DNA of 64,000 nt from CAZDXB01 sp964509335 (lineage in GTDB: Bacteria > Bacteroidota > Ignavibacteria > Kapaibacteriales > UBA2268). Location of the stretch: contig CAZDXB010000001.1 of NCBI GenBank assembly GCA_964509335.1, forward strand, positions 186,001 through 250,000, read 5' to 3'. The notes under the pieces are model-generated. The model saw only the letters and a list, made by a program, of their open reading frames with translations. It was not told the origin of the DNA and did not search any database. A program made the position numbers and the translations under genes. Shown here one piece after another: positions 26,601-32,609 of the stretch (position 1 is its first letter; every line of letters starts with the position of its first letter).

Positions 26601-26910
26601 GCTTGAACTCGAAGAAGTAAAAAAAGAATTGCTCGGCGACAAATCTAAGAGCAAACGAAATAAGAATCAGTCGCCGTCTTTGACGGGCAGGCTCAGAGCG
26701 ATTATATATTCGACGGCTTGGTCGTATTCAGAACCGACTCAAACCGCTAAGGAAACATACACTATAATATCCGAGGAGTTCGTTCCCCTGCTGGATAAAA
26801 TGAGGAAGCTAATCAACATCGACTTGGACAACATCGAAAAGCAGATGCAGAAAGCGAACGCCCCGTGGACGCCGGGCAGAATACCGTATTGGAAGCCGGA
26901 AGCGGAGTAA
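23659..26910 (+). CDS. Secreted VPS10/BNR beta-propeller protein
   Basis: 1083 aa from the ATG at 23659, preferred over 23647 because GGAG lies 6 nt before it and the signal peptide (MKFRTVFVFMAFIAMSYLSIA) then starts cleanly. The body holds many BNR/sortilin-type blades: SLDGGKTWKNMGL, STDGGETWEKSL, TTDAGKNWKKL, SEDKGETWTSI, LNGGEHWTEL. These repeats to about residue 740 form one or two propellers. A charged linker (KTKKQLRKEEEKEIRKDEAK), an Ig-like segment (LIFEITDENGKIVRRL) and a C-terminal helical coiled coil follow. I see no sialidase active site, so the common label glycosyl hydrolase is not supported. It also lacks a type IX sorting domain. Function unknown. Confidence 0.82.
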   Translation: MKFRTVFVFMAFIAMSYLSIAEESKNDSTLYKPSAYMGLKLRLVGPALTSGRISHLAVNPERNAEFYVGVASGGVWKTTNGGVTFKPIFDGQNSYSIGCITLDPNNSNIVWVGTGENNSQRSVSYGDGVYKSLDGGKTWKNMGLKESKHIGKIIIDPRNSNVVYVAAFGPLWGPGGDRGLYKSTDGGETWEKSLYISENTGVSDIVIDPENPDALYASSYQRRRRVWTLLHGGPEAAIYKTTDAGKNWKKLKNGLPSGDLGRIGLAISPVNPDYVFALIESEKSGFYRSTDRGASWQRMCSYASSSAQYYQEIFCDPCDIDKIYSLETITKVSVDGGKTFKPLGNKHRHVDDHALWIDPNNTDHLLIGGDGGLYETYDRKLWRHFNNLPVTQFYRVSCDNSKPFYYVYGGTQDNNTWGCPSRTTNSGGITNEDWFQLVGGDGYQSRSDPENPDIVYCQWQYGNLMRYDRKSGELTYIQPQPEKGEEHRWNWDSPLIISSHKNTRLYFACNRVYKTEDKGNSWEAISPDLTRRIDRNELKIMGKVWSPEAISKNASTSFYGNIVALSESPINENLLYAGTDDGLIQVTEDSGKNWRKTAKFSFVPETTYVSDVFASQHNENVVYATFNNHKSNDYKPYVFKSEDKGETWTSIIGNLPENEPVWTIYEDFENPDLLFVGTEFGLYFTLNGGEHWTELKSGLPTIAVRDLEIQKEESDLVVGTFGRGIYILDDYSPLRKFSEKIADKEFHLFQIADALVYHKSSSRAKTATGEDFYRAKNPYGAYFYYYLEENIKTKKQLRKEEEKEIRKDEAKKYEYPTFEELRREDLEQPPYLIFEITDENGKIVRRLTTSPKKGIHKLNWDLRFASKSPVSPKTKTMKHSDFPVPPGKYYVSVYKNKNGVITKLVGPEGFSVNLLENHTLPTNDFDALTKFQNKIANLMQAMLGAEKKIKETEERIDLVKIALQNAPQISQSKLQKVRNIELELEEVKKELLGDKSKSKRNKNQSPSLTGRLRAIIYSTAWSYSEPTQTAKETYTIISEEFVPLLDKMRKLINIDLDNIEKQMQKANAPWTPGRIPYWKPEAE

Positions 26911-27133
26911 ATCGATAACAAGTAATAAGTCTTTATATATAAGATAGTTAGGGCGAATGGTCGTTCGCAACTATGTCTCTATAGTTGCTGATTGAATCGA
27001 ACAGACTTATAGGCTTACTCGTCAATTTAATATTTTATTGTTTCAAAATAATCCAGAAACAACAAAAAATTGAAATCGTTTTAAAGTTAATAAAATAGCT
27101 GCCTCTTTATAATAATTAGCTTACTTCGGAAAC
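26911..27133. other. Gap without a gene; one worn hairpin
   Basis: After the propeller gene I see only a worn inverted repeat (TAGTTAGGGCGAA near 26947 with TTCGCAACTA) and AT-rich sequence. No coding frame, RNA gene or clear terminator. Confidence 0.4.
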
Positions 27134-27423
27134 TTAAGAAATAACGTTTTTATCTTTTAAGATTTCAATATATTTCTTTTTATCAATTTCACAATCGATG
27201 AGTTCAAGTAATTGTTTTTTAGATAACTTAATTTGACTTTGAATTGAAGAGAGTAGTTCATCGCCATATACTTTGTATGATGAGCCGCGAGAAAGCTTTG
27301 TGTAGATTTGCGTAATTTTGTTGTTATATTCTAAAATATAAAGCTCGTGCTTTGCCCCTTTTTTATAAACAAATCCTTTTTTTTAAAAGATTTCCGTATT
27401 TTTTTTCTATCTCTTTGTGCCAT
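27134..27423 (-). pseudogene. Small HicA/toxin-like protein gene broken by a frameshift in an A8 run
   Basis: From the ATG (complement of 27421-27423) the frame reads MAQRDRKKIRKSFKKK and then runs off frame at eight adenines (27377-27384, T on the plus strand). Adding one base gives a continuous 96-residue protein: GFVYKKGAKHELYILEY, KITQIYTKLSRGSSYKVYGD, then ELLSSIQSQIKLSKKQLLEL and YIEILKDKNVIS to a TAA at 27134-27136. The basic start, GF(V)-KKGAKHELY core and TKLSRGSSYK segment resemble small HicA-like RNA-binding toxins. It starts 4 nt after the stop of the 162-aa gene. Could be a true pseudogene, a length-variable tract that switches the gene, or a sequence error. Confidence 0.5.
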
Positions 27424-27427
27424 AATA

Positions 27428-27916
27428 TCAAACAAAATCTAGTAGAAAATCTTTAAAACGAATTGCCTCTAGCGTTAATTTATTAATTGGTTGAATTATA
27501 TAAAACTCTTTGATTTCCAGCGCTTCTTCCCTAAGTGATTTTATTGCCGAAAACAAATCTTTTCCAATCCCTTTAATTGACCATTTATCGTGTGAAAGAC
27601 TAAATTTATCGTTTTCCCGTTCGATATAAAATAATTCACCACAAATTTTAATGGTCATAGGTAATTTTTTAATCTCAAATTCAGTCTCACTTTTAGAATA
27701 ATCCAATTCATTTTCTTCAAAAATTCCTTCAACATATTTTGGTAGATTTGAACAATATTCCTGATATTCATCTGAATATCTCAATTTGTTATATTCATAT
27801 TCAGATTGATTTTCATTATAGTTACTGTCAATTTTTGGGGAAGTAAGTATATTTTCTGATTCCATATCACTATCAAAGTCATTTCTTAAGTCAATATTTC
27901 TGTTACCTATAGTCAT
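27428..27916 (-). CDS. Hypothetical protein, possible HicB-like antitoxin partner
   Basis: 162 aa. The first 80 residues are polar, acidic and low in complexity (NYNENQSEYEYNKLRYSDEY). The C-terminal half is more ordered: KICGELFYIERENDKFSLSH, DKWSIKGIGKDLFSAIKSLR, EEALEIKEFY and LTLEAIRFKDFLLDFV. The pattern of a short strand, a G-x-G-K turn and a helix rich in A/L/E recalls HicB-type antitoxins, but this is weak. It overlaps the 109-aa gene by 4 nt and is followed 4 nt later by the frameshifted toxin-like gene. The stretch is clearly more AT-rich than its neighbours, which suggests transfer. Confidence 0.45.
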   Translation of the reverse strand: MTIGNRNIDLRNDFDSDMESENILTSPKIDSNYNENQSEYEYNKLRYSDEYQEYCSNLPKYVEGIFEENELDYSKSETEFEIKKLPMTIKICGELFYIERENDKFSLSHDKWSIKGIGKDLFSAIKSLREEALEIKEFYIIQPINKLTLEAIRFKDFLLDFV

Positions 27917-28242
27917 TCATCTTTTCCTTTAGTTTTATTATAATTTTTAATTAACCATTCGCCAATATTTTTAGCAGCGTCTAATGGCACAATAACAGTT
28001 GTTTGAATTTCCCTTATCATATCGCCTCTTTGAATTCTTTCTGCTTTATTTAAATCTTTCTCAAGTTTTCCATCCTTCACCTTTGTTTGAATATAGCTTG
28101 GAAATCCTCTGGACTCAACAAAAAAATTGATTGCAAATGATAAGCCATCAGGGCTTACTCCGCCCCATGCGCCAGTTGCAGCATATGTTGTATGATTTTT
28201 GGCTTTTTCAAAAATTACTGTAAAATCTTTCTCTTGTCCCAT
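27913..28242 (-). CDS. Hypothetical protein, weakly DUF3467-like
   Basis: 109 aa, no signal peptide. Contains YAATGAWGGVSPDGLSFAIN and, near the end, IREIQTTVIVPLDAAKNIGE followed by WLIKNY. The order of a Y-x-n segment, a strand and a late VxPxxAKxLxxxL helix recalls DUF3467, small proteins often found beside other small genes; the match is from memory and weak. It is the first gene of a three-gene AT-rich operon (overlap of 4 nt with the next). Function unknown. Confidence 0.45.
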   Translation of the reverse strand: MGQEKDFTVIFEKAKNHTTYAATGAWGGVSPDGLSFAINFFVESRGFPSYIQTKVKDGKLEKDLNKAERIQRGDMIREIQTTVIVPLDAAKNIGEWLIKNYNKTKGKDE

Positions 28243-28380
28243 ATTTCATTCCCGTTTTTAAATAAAGTAAAAAAGAATAGAACTAATATAACTGATAAAC
28301 CGAAAAACAGCAAATATATTTTGGAAATATTAATAAATTTTATAAATTAAGTCGATTACTAATTAACGAATTTAATAAAT

Positions 28381-28779
28381 ATTGAAAACAAAAGATGGCG
28401 AAAAAGGTTTGAAAACCTTAGCAAAACGTTCGCTCAATTCGAAAGCGCCGTTTTGGAATACGAAAATCTTAACGATTTGAGCAAAGAAGGACTGATTAAG
28501 AGATTCGAATATACCTTCGAGCTATTTTTGCCGACTTTACAGGATTTTTTGCTAAGCGAAGGAATAGAAGCGAAATTTCCCAGAGATATTATTAAGAAAG
28601 CTTTCAAATACGAAATCGTTAAAGACGGCGAAACTTGGTTGGATATGCTCGAAAAAAGAAACGTCCTTTCTCATATTTATAACGAAGAAAATTTCCGAAA
28701 AGCTTTAGAATTAATAATCGGCAAATATTACTGCGCTATGGTTTCCGTATATAACTATCTTAGAAAATCTACGCTTTGA
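28381..28779 (+). CDS. HI0074-like nucleotidyltransferase substrate-binding protein (four-helix bundle), orphan
   Basis: About 132 aa if read from ATT at 28381. In-frame sequence upstream of the first TTG (28453) continues the family pattern: ENKRWRKRFENLSKTFAQFE, then LSKEGLIKRFEYTFEL, TWLDMLEKRNVLSHIYNEE and a final helix. HI0074 proteins bind the substrate of a partner minimal nucleotidyltransferase (MNT) and some pairs act as HEPN/MNT-type toxin-antitoxin systems. No ATG/GTG/TTG lies at the family's usual start, so the gene either uses ATT, starts late at TTG (missing helix 1), or has lost its start codon. No MNT gene is next to it. Divergent from the AT-rich three-gene module. Confidence 0.65.
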   Translation: MENKRWRKRFENLSKTFAQFESAVLEYENLNDLSKEGLIKRFEYTFELFLPTLQDFLLSEGIEAKFPRDIIKKAFKYEIVKDGETWLDMLEKRNVLSHIYNEENFRKALELIIGKYYCAMVSVYNYLRKSTL

Positions 28780-28835
28780 TTCTTTTCTCCTCGTTCCGTC
28801 CGCTCCGCGGCGTCAACCACACCCAATCCCTCTCC

Positions 28836-28966
28836 GCAATCAGAGAGGGATTTCGTTTTAACTAGTTAATATTAATATACTTACGTTTGCATCAACCCTT
28901 CCTCCTTCCGAAATTCCAATTTCGGAAGGAGAAAGGAAATCGGAGTTTGGGAATTAGGCTCGCACC
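28836..28966. repeat. Worn intergenic repeats (CTCTCCGCAA / TTTGGGAATTAGG families)
   Basis: The 237-bp gap before 29017 holds pieces of repeat families found again near 38265-38410 and 49970-50440: CCCTCTCCGCAATCAGAGAGGG (about 28841), an inverted pair CCTTCCTCCTTCCGAAATTC with its mirror (about 28907-28935) and a half copy of the TTTGGGAATTAGG unit (about 28946-28960). No gene is visible. Confidence 0.55.
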
Positions 28967-29016
28967 GGCGCGTCTATTCTGCTCATCGGGAGTATTTGCG
29001 AAATCAAATCTCTTCG

Positions 29017-30165
29017 TTACCGCTTGATAATTTTTTCGGCGATAACATCGCCGCCACATATAACGACTAAATTGTAAAATCCCGCCGGTAAGTCGCCAAT
29101 GTTTATATTATATACGCTCTCTCCTATCGGCAAGTGCCTATCTTCAACGTTTTCAATAACTACGCCCGTCGCGTTGACTATTTTTATTCGCGTTACTTTG
29201 CTTTTTGATAGCGTTACTTTCGCTTTTATTCTGTCGCTCGCCGGATTGGGAACGACTTCCAAGCCAAATTTATAGTCGCCTCTATCCTCTTTTGAGCTTG
29301 CGCAGCCGCATCCAATTCTTTCAGTCGATATTACTAAATTGTCGAAATATCGCTCCTGCTCGACCGGAGAACCTGAATTCCAATAGTTCTCAAAGAAAAT
29401 AGCGTTGATTTTATAATTGTCTGGATTCGAATTCCAGTCGCCGTGCCAATTTAAATTATATGTTCCGGCTTGCAAGCTGTCGTCAATCCAAAATTCGAAT
29501 ACTCCTTCGCTCTCGCCCGGCGTATTAAGCCGAACGTGTCCTTCTACGCAGTACCACCTTCCCGAAGTTTCGTCGGCGAATATGGGAATATCGCCCTTCT
29601 TGAATCCCAGCCAGCGAAGGTTATCGAAGTCGTTATATTTAGTCGAAACGAGCCGACCGTCCGCCGATACTCCGCTCGCCGGATCCATTCCCAAATAGCT
29701 GGAGCCTTCGCCCGCCGACCAAAGATGCGCCATCAACCCAGTCGCCCAATTCGCGTTAGCCAAGCAGAGAGCGCGGCTTAACTTAGCGGGACCGCCTCCT
29801 TGCCAGCCTTCTTGCGCTTTGACGTCCATTCGCCAATATATTTCGTCGAAATCCTCCTCGGGTCGAACGGAATTTTTGCCGATATACGCGCTAGGCGTTC
29901 TGCCGAAAGATTTTTTCATTCCGCCCGCTCCGACTTCGCCCGCTTGCCAAACTACGCGCAAGCCTTTTGAGCCGTCTCTGCCGACTCCTGGCAATACTAT
30001 AACGCCGCCGTATTCAAAATACTTCTCCTCGAGCGAAAGAGAATCCTCAAAGTCGTCGCAGAAGATAGTCCCCTCCGGCGCGTCCTCGCAAGAGAAGCTC
30101 TGGGCGAGGGAAGCGGAGAGCAGAAACGGAAAAATCAAAACGCAAGTCGTAATAATTGATTTCAT
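29017..30165 (-). CDS. Secreted jelly-roll-like protein with type IX sorting domain
   Basis: 382 aa. Signal peptide (ITTCVLIFPFLLSASLAQS), then a beta-rich domain of about 260 residues (FCDDFEDSLSLEEKYFEYGG, DEIYWRMDVKAQEGWQGGGP, SGRWYCVEGHVRLNTPGESE, GVFEFWIDDSLQAGTYNLNW, FENYWN, YFDNLVISTERIGCGC). This resembles Cip1-like or polysaccharide-lyase-like jelly-roll proteins that bind or cut plant or cell-wall polysaccharides; I rate that call as low confidence. The C-terminus (LEVVPNPASDRIKAKVTLSK to EKIIKR) is a type IX sorting domain. It overlaps the upstream gene by 4 nt (ATGA), giving a two-gene operon. Confidence 0.65.
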   Translation of the reverse strand: MKSIITTCVLIFPFLLSASLAQSFSCEDAPEGTIFCDDFEDSLSLEEKYFEYGGVIVLPGVGRDGSKGLRVVWQAGEVGAGGMKKSFGRTPSAYIGKNSVRPEEDFDEIYWRMDVKAQEGWQGGGPAKLSRALCLANANWATGLMAHLWSAGEGSSYLGMDPASGVSADGRLVSTKYNDFDNLRWLGFKKGDIPIFADETSGRWYCVEGHVRLNTPGESEGVFEFWIDDSLQAGTYNLNWHGDWNSNPDNYKINAIFFENYWNSGSPVEQERYFDNLVISTERIGCGCASSKEDRGDYKFGLEVVPNPASDRIKAKVTLSKSKVTRIKIVNATGVVIENVEDRHLPIGESVYNINIGDLPAGFYNLVVICGGDVIAEKIIKR

Positions 30166-31028
30166 TGTTTACCGCCTTCTTCCTTGTTTTCTTTAAAATA
30201 TTTATCTGGATTCTTTTTAATGTCTTCTATTAAAGATTTTTTAGTATTAATTAAGTTCTGAAAACTTTCTTCTACTAACATATCTATTTGTTCTTTTGTT
30301 AACATATTATATCTGTTTTGTTCTTTTAATTGTTTTATAATTTTCTTTCTTAATTTTTCTTTCACTTTTTTTCGGTATTTTGGATTCTCTAGTCCATCGA
30401 GATGGATTGGTTCAGATTTTTCTTTTTCTATAAATCTTTGATTGTACTCTAATTCGGCTAAATATTTCAAACCTTTCGCCGCCGCTTTAACGGGCGTTTT
30501 TATTATCAATAACGTATCTTTCGATTTTTTATCAATCAGAGTGTCAATTTCGCGGTAATCAAGAATTAAATTTTTTAAAGTATTGAAAAGAGCGTTCTTT
30601 TTTAACTCGGTTAAAGAATTGGTGTCTGATATAAATTGATTCGAATCCGAGTTCAAAATTTCGTCGCATAGTTTAATTGCTCTTAAAAAATAAATTGAAT
30701 CGTTTTTCATTTTTGAGCCGCCGGTGTGATTGTAAATGAAAGCGGCGTAGTATTTCTGAATATTCGTTCTAATTAAGCCGTTTGTGTCTAGTTCGATAAC
30801 TCTCGATAGCCTTATCGAATCGTTAATACTCATAAAACCGGAATATTCTTTTGTACTATCGAGCATAAACTCTCTATCTTTTTGGTCGGTTTCGTATATA
30901 TATCTTAATTCTTGAGTTACGCTCATTTTCTCTTCGGGAATCGGCGGATAATCTTTATCCTCGGCAAATGTAATCGTATAGGATATTAAGAAAAGAAAAA
31001 TCAATATAGTTAAAGATAAATCTTTCAT
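30162..31028 (-). CDS. Secreted protein of unknown function
   Basis: 288 aa from the ATG at 31028 (MKDLSLTILIFLFLISY), chosen because AAAGG lies 10 nt before and a signal peptide starts there; the frame is open 10 codons further. After the signal the protein is helical and polar: MSVTQELRYIYETDQKDREF, LIIKTPVKAAAKGLKYLAEL, and a C-terminal lysine-rich region with helices (YRKKVKEKLRKKIIKQLKEQ, EQIDMLVEESFQNLINTKKS). I recognise no family. It is translationally coupled to the type IX-secreted protein downstream, so the two may work together at the envelope. Confidence 0.6.
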   Translation of the reverse strand: MKDLSLTILIFLFLISYTITFAEDKDYPPIPEEKMSVTQELRYIYETDQKDREFMLDSTKEYSGFMSINDSIRLSRVIELDTNGLIRTNIQKYYAAFIYNHTGGSKMKNDSIYFLRAIKLCDEILNSDSNQFISDTNSLTELKKNALFNTLKNLILDYREIDTLIDKKSKDTLLIIKTPVKAAAKGLKYLAELEYNQRFIEKEKSEPIHLDGLENPKYRKKVKEKLRKKIIKQLKEQNRYNMLTKEQIDMLVEESFQNLINTKKSLIEDIKKNPDKYFKENKEEGGKQ

Positions 31029-31146
31029 AGCGTATAGCCTTTTTAACTTAAACGACAAAACAACAAATTATCAAATTACTTTAATAATTTCAAATAATTC
31101 TTAATTTTGTTAAGATTTAATACTCAGATTAACTAAACGATGATAT

Positions 31147-32565
31147 ATGAACTCTAAAGATTTCAGAAAATACGGAAAAGAGCTTGTCGATTGGATTGCG
31201 GATTATTTCGAAAATATCGAGGATTATCCCGTTAAAGCGCGCGTCGAGCCGAGAGAGACATACGATAAATTACCTCCAGCTCCGCCCGACGCTCCCGAAG
31301 ATTTCGAGCGAATATTCGAGGATTTCAAAGAGATAATACTGCCCGGAATTACTCATTGGGAGCATCCGCGCTTCCACGCATATTTTCCGGCTAACAATAG
31401 CTTTCCTTCGATTCTCGGCGAGTTTCTGACGGCGGCTTTGGGCGCGCAATGTATGGTATGGGAAACCTCGCCCGCCGCCGCCGAAGTGGAAGAGCGAACG
31501 ATGAATTGGCTTCGCAATTTAATAGGTCTGCCGGAAAATTTCGCAGGCGTAATTCAGGACTCCGCCTCATCGGCGACTTTATGCTCGATTCTTACCGCTC
31601 GCGAAATAAAAACAAATTATCTAACCAACGAAAAGGGATTGTATCCGAATAAAAATATGCGCGTTTACTGTTCCACTCAAACCCATTCGTCGATAGACAA
31701 AGCCGTGAAAATCGCCGGCATTGGCGAAGAGAACGTAGTTAAAATTCCCGTAAACTCAAAATTCGAGATGAAAGCAAACGAACTGGAACGCTCGATACAA
31801 AAGGATTTAGAATTAGGCTACAAGCCGTTATGCGTAATCGCTACAATTGGGACAACAAGCTCCACCGCCGTTGACCCGGTGAAAAGAATCGGCGAAATAG
31901 CCGGCAAATACGACGTATGGCTTCACATTGACGCCGCATTCGCGGGGACTGCGTTAATACTGCCGGAATATAAAAAATACGCCGAGGGATTGGAACTCGC
32001 CGACACTTTCGTATTCAATCCGCATAAATGGATGTTCACTAATTTCGACTGTTCCGCTTATTTCGTTAAAGACAAAGAAGCGCTAATCAGAACATTCGCA
32101 ATTTTGCCGGAATACTTAAAAACGGCGGTCGATGAAAAAGTAAACAACTATCGAGACTGGTCTGTTCAGCTGGGCAGAAGATTCAGAGCGTTGAAGTTGT
32201 GGTTCGTTCTGAGAAGTTTCGGCGTTCAAGGAATCAAAGATAAATTGCGCTATCATCTAGAACTGGCTAACAATTTGAAACTCAAAATCGAAGCGCGTTC
32301 GGACTTTGAAATCCTAGCTCCGGTAAATTTCAATCTAATTTGCTTTAGATACAAGCCGAAAGGAGTAAGAGACGAAGATAAATTAAATCAAATAAACGAA
32401 GATTTGCTAAAACGTATTAACGATACGGGAAAACTATATCTTACGCACACAAAACTAGGCTCCAAATACGTTTTGAGGATAGTTATAGGGCAAACATACG
32501 TCAAAGGAAGCGACGTAGAGAAAAGCTGGGAAGAGATATTAAAGCAGAGCGGGGGAATAATATAA
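31147..32565 (+). CDS. Aromatic-L-amino-acid decarboxylase family (group II PLP)
   Basis: 472 aa, the usual length. Group II PLP decarboxylase with the start motif GKELVDWIADYFENIEDYPV, HPRFHAYFPANNSFPSILGE, AQCMVWETSPAAAEVEER, IQDSASSATLC, HSSIDKAVKIAG, HIDAAFAGTALILPEY and the PLP lysine in FNPHKWMFTNFDC (Lys294). Family members decarboxylate aromatic amino acids (Phe, Tyr, Trp, DOPA) to amines; the substrate cannot be told here. It lies alone between the secreted-protein operon and the convergent ppdK. Confidence 0.9.
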   Translation: MNSKDFRKYGKELVDWIADYFENIEDYPVKARVEPRETYDKLPPAPPDAPEDFERIFEDFKEIILPGITHWEHPRFHAYFPANNSFPSILGEFLTAALGAQCMVWETSPAAAEVEERTMNWLRNLIGLPENFAGVIQDSASSATLCSILTAREIKTNYLTNEKGLYPNKNMRVYCSTQTHSSIDKAVKIAGIGEENVVKIPVNSKFEMKANELERSIQKDLELGYKPLCVIATIGTTSSTAVDPVKRIGEIAGKYDVWLHIDAAFAGTALILPEYKKYAEGLELADTFVFNPHKWMFTNFDCSAYFVKDKEALIRTFAILPEYLKTAVDEKVNNYRDWSVQLGRRFRALKLWFVLRSFGVQGIKDKLRYHLELANNLKLKIEARSDFEILAPVNFNLICFRYKPKGVRDEDKLNQINEDLLKRINDTGKLYLTHTKLGSKYVLRIVIGQTYVKGSDVEKSWEEILKQSGGII

Positions 32566-32567
32566 TC

Positions 32568-32600
32568 AGATGTGCCACACCTTCGAGGTGTGGCACATCT
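32568..32600. terminator. 15-bp hairpin between convergent decarboxylase and ppdK genes
   Basis: AGATGTGCCACACCT (32568-32582), loop TCG, AGGTGTGGCACATCT (32586-32600): a perfect 15-bp stem in the 44-bp gap between stop codons. A stable UUCG-like loop. There is no T-run on either side, so it may be a terminator working in both directions or an mRNA-stabilising hairpin. Confidence 0.65.
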
Positions 32601-32609
32601 TATGCAAAA

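Noticed and set aside
31147..31158. ATGATATATG run as a second start of the decarboxylase
   Set aside because: The upstream ATG at 31141 is out of frame and gives no protein.
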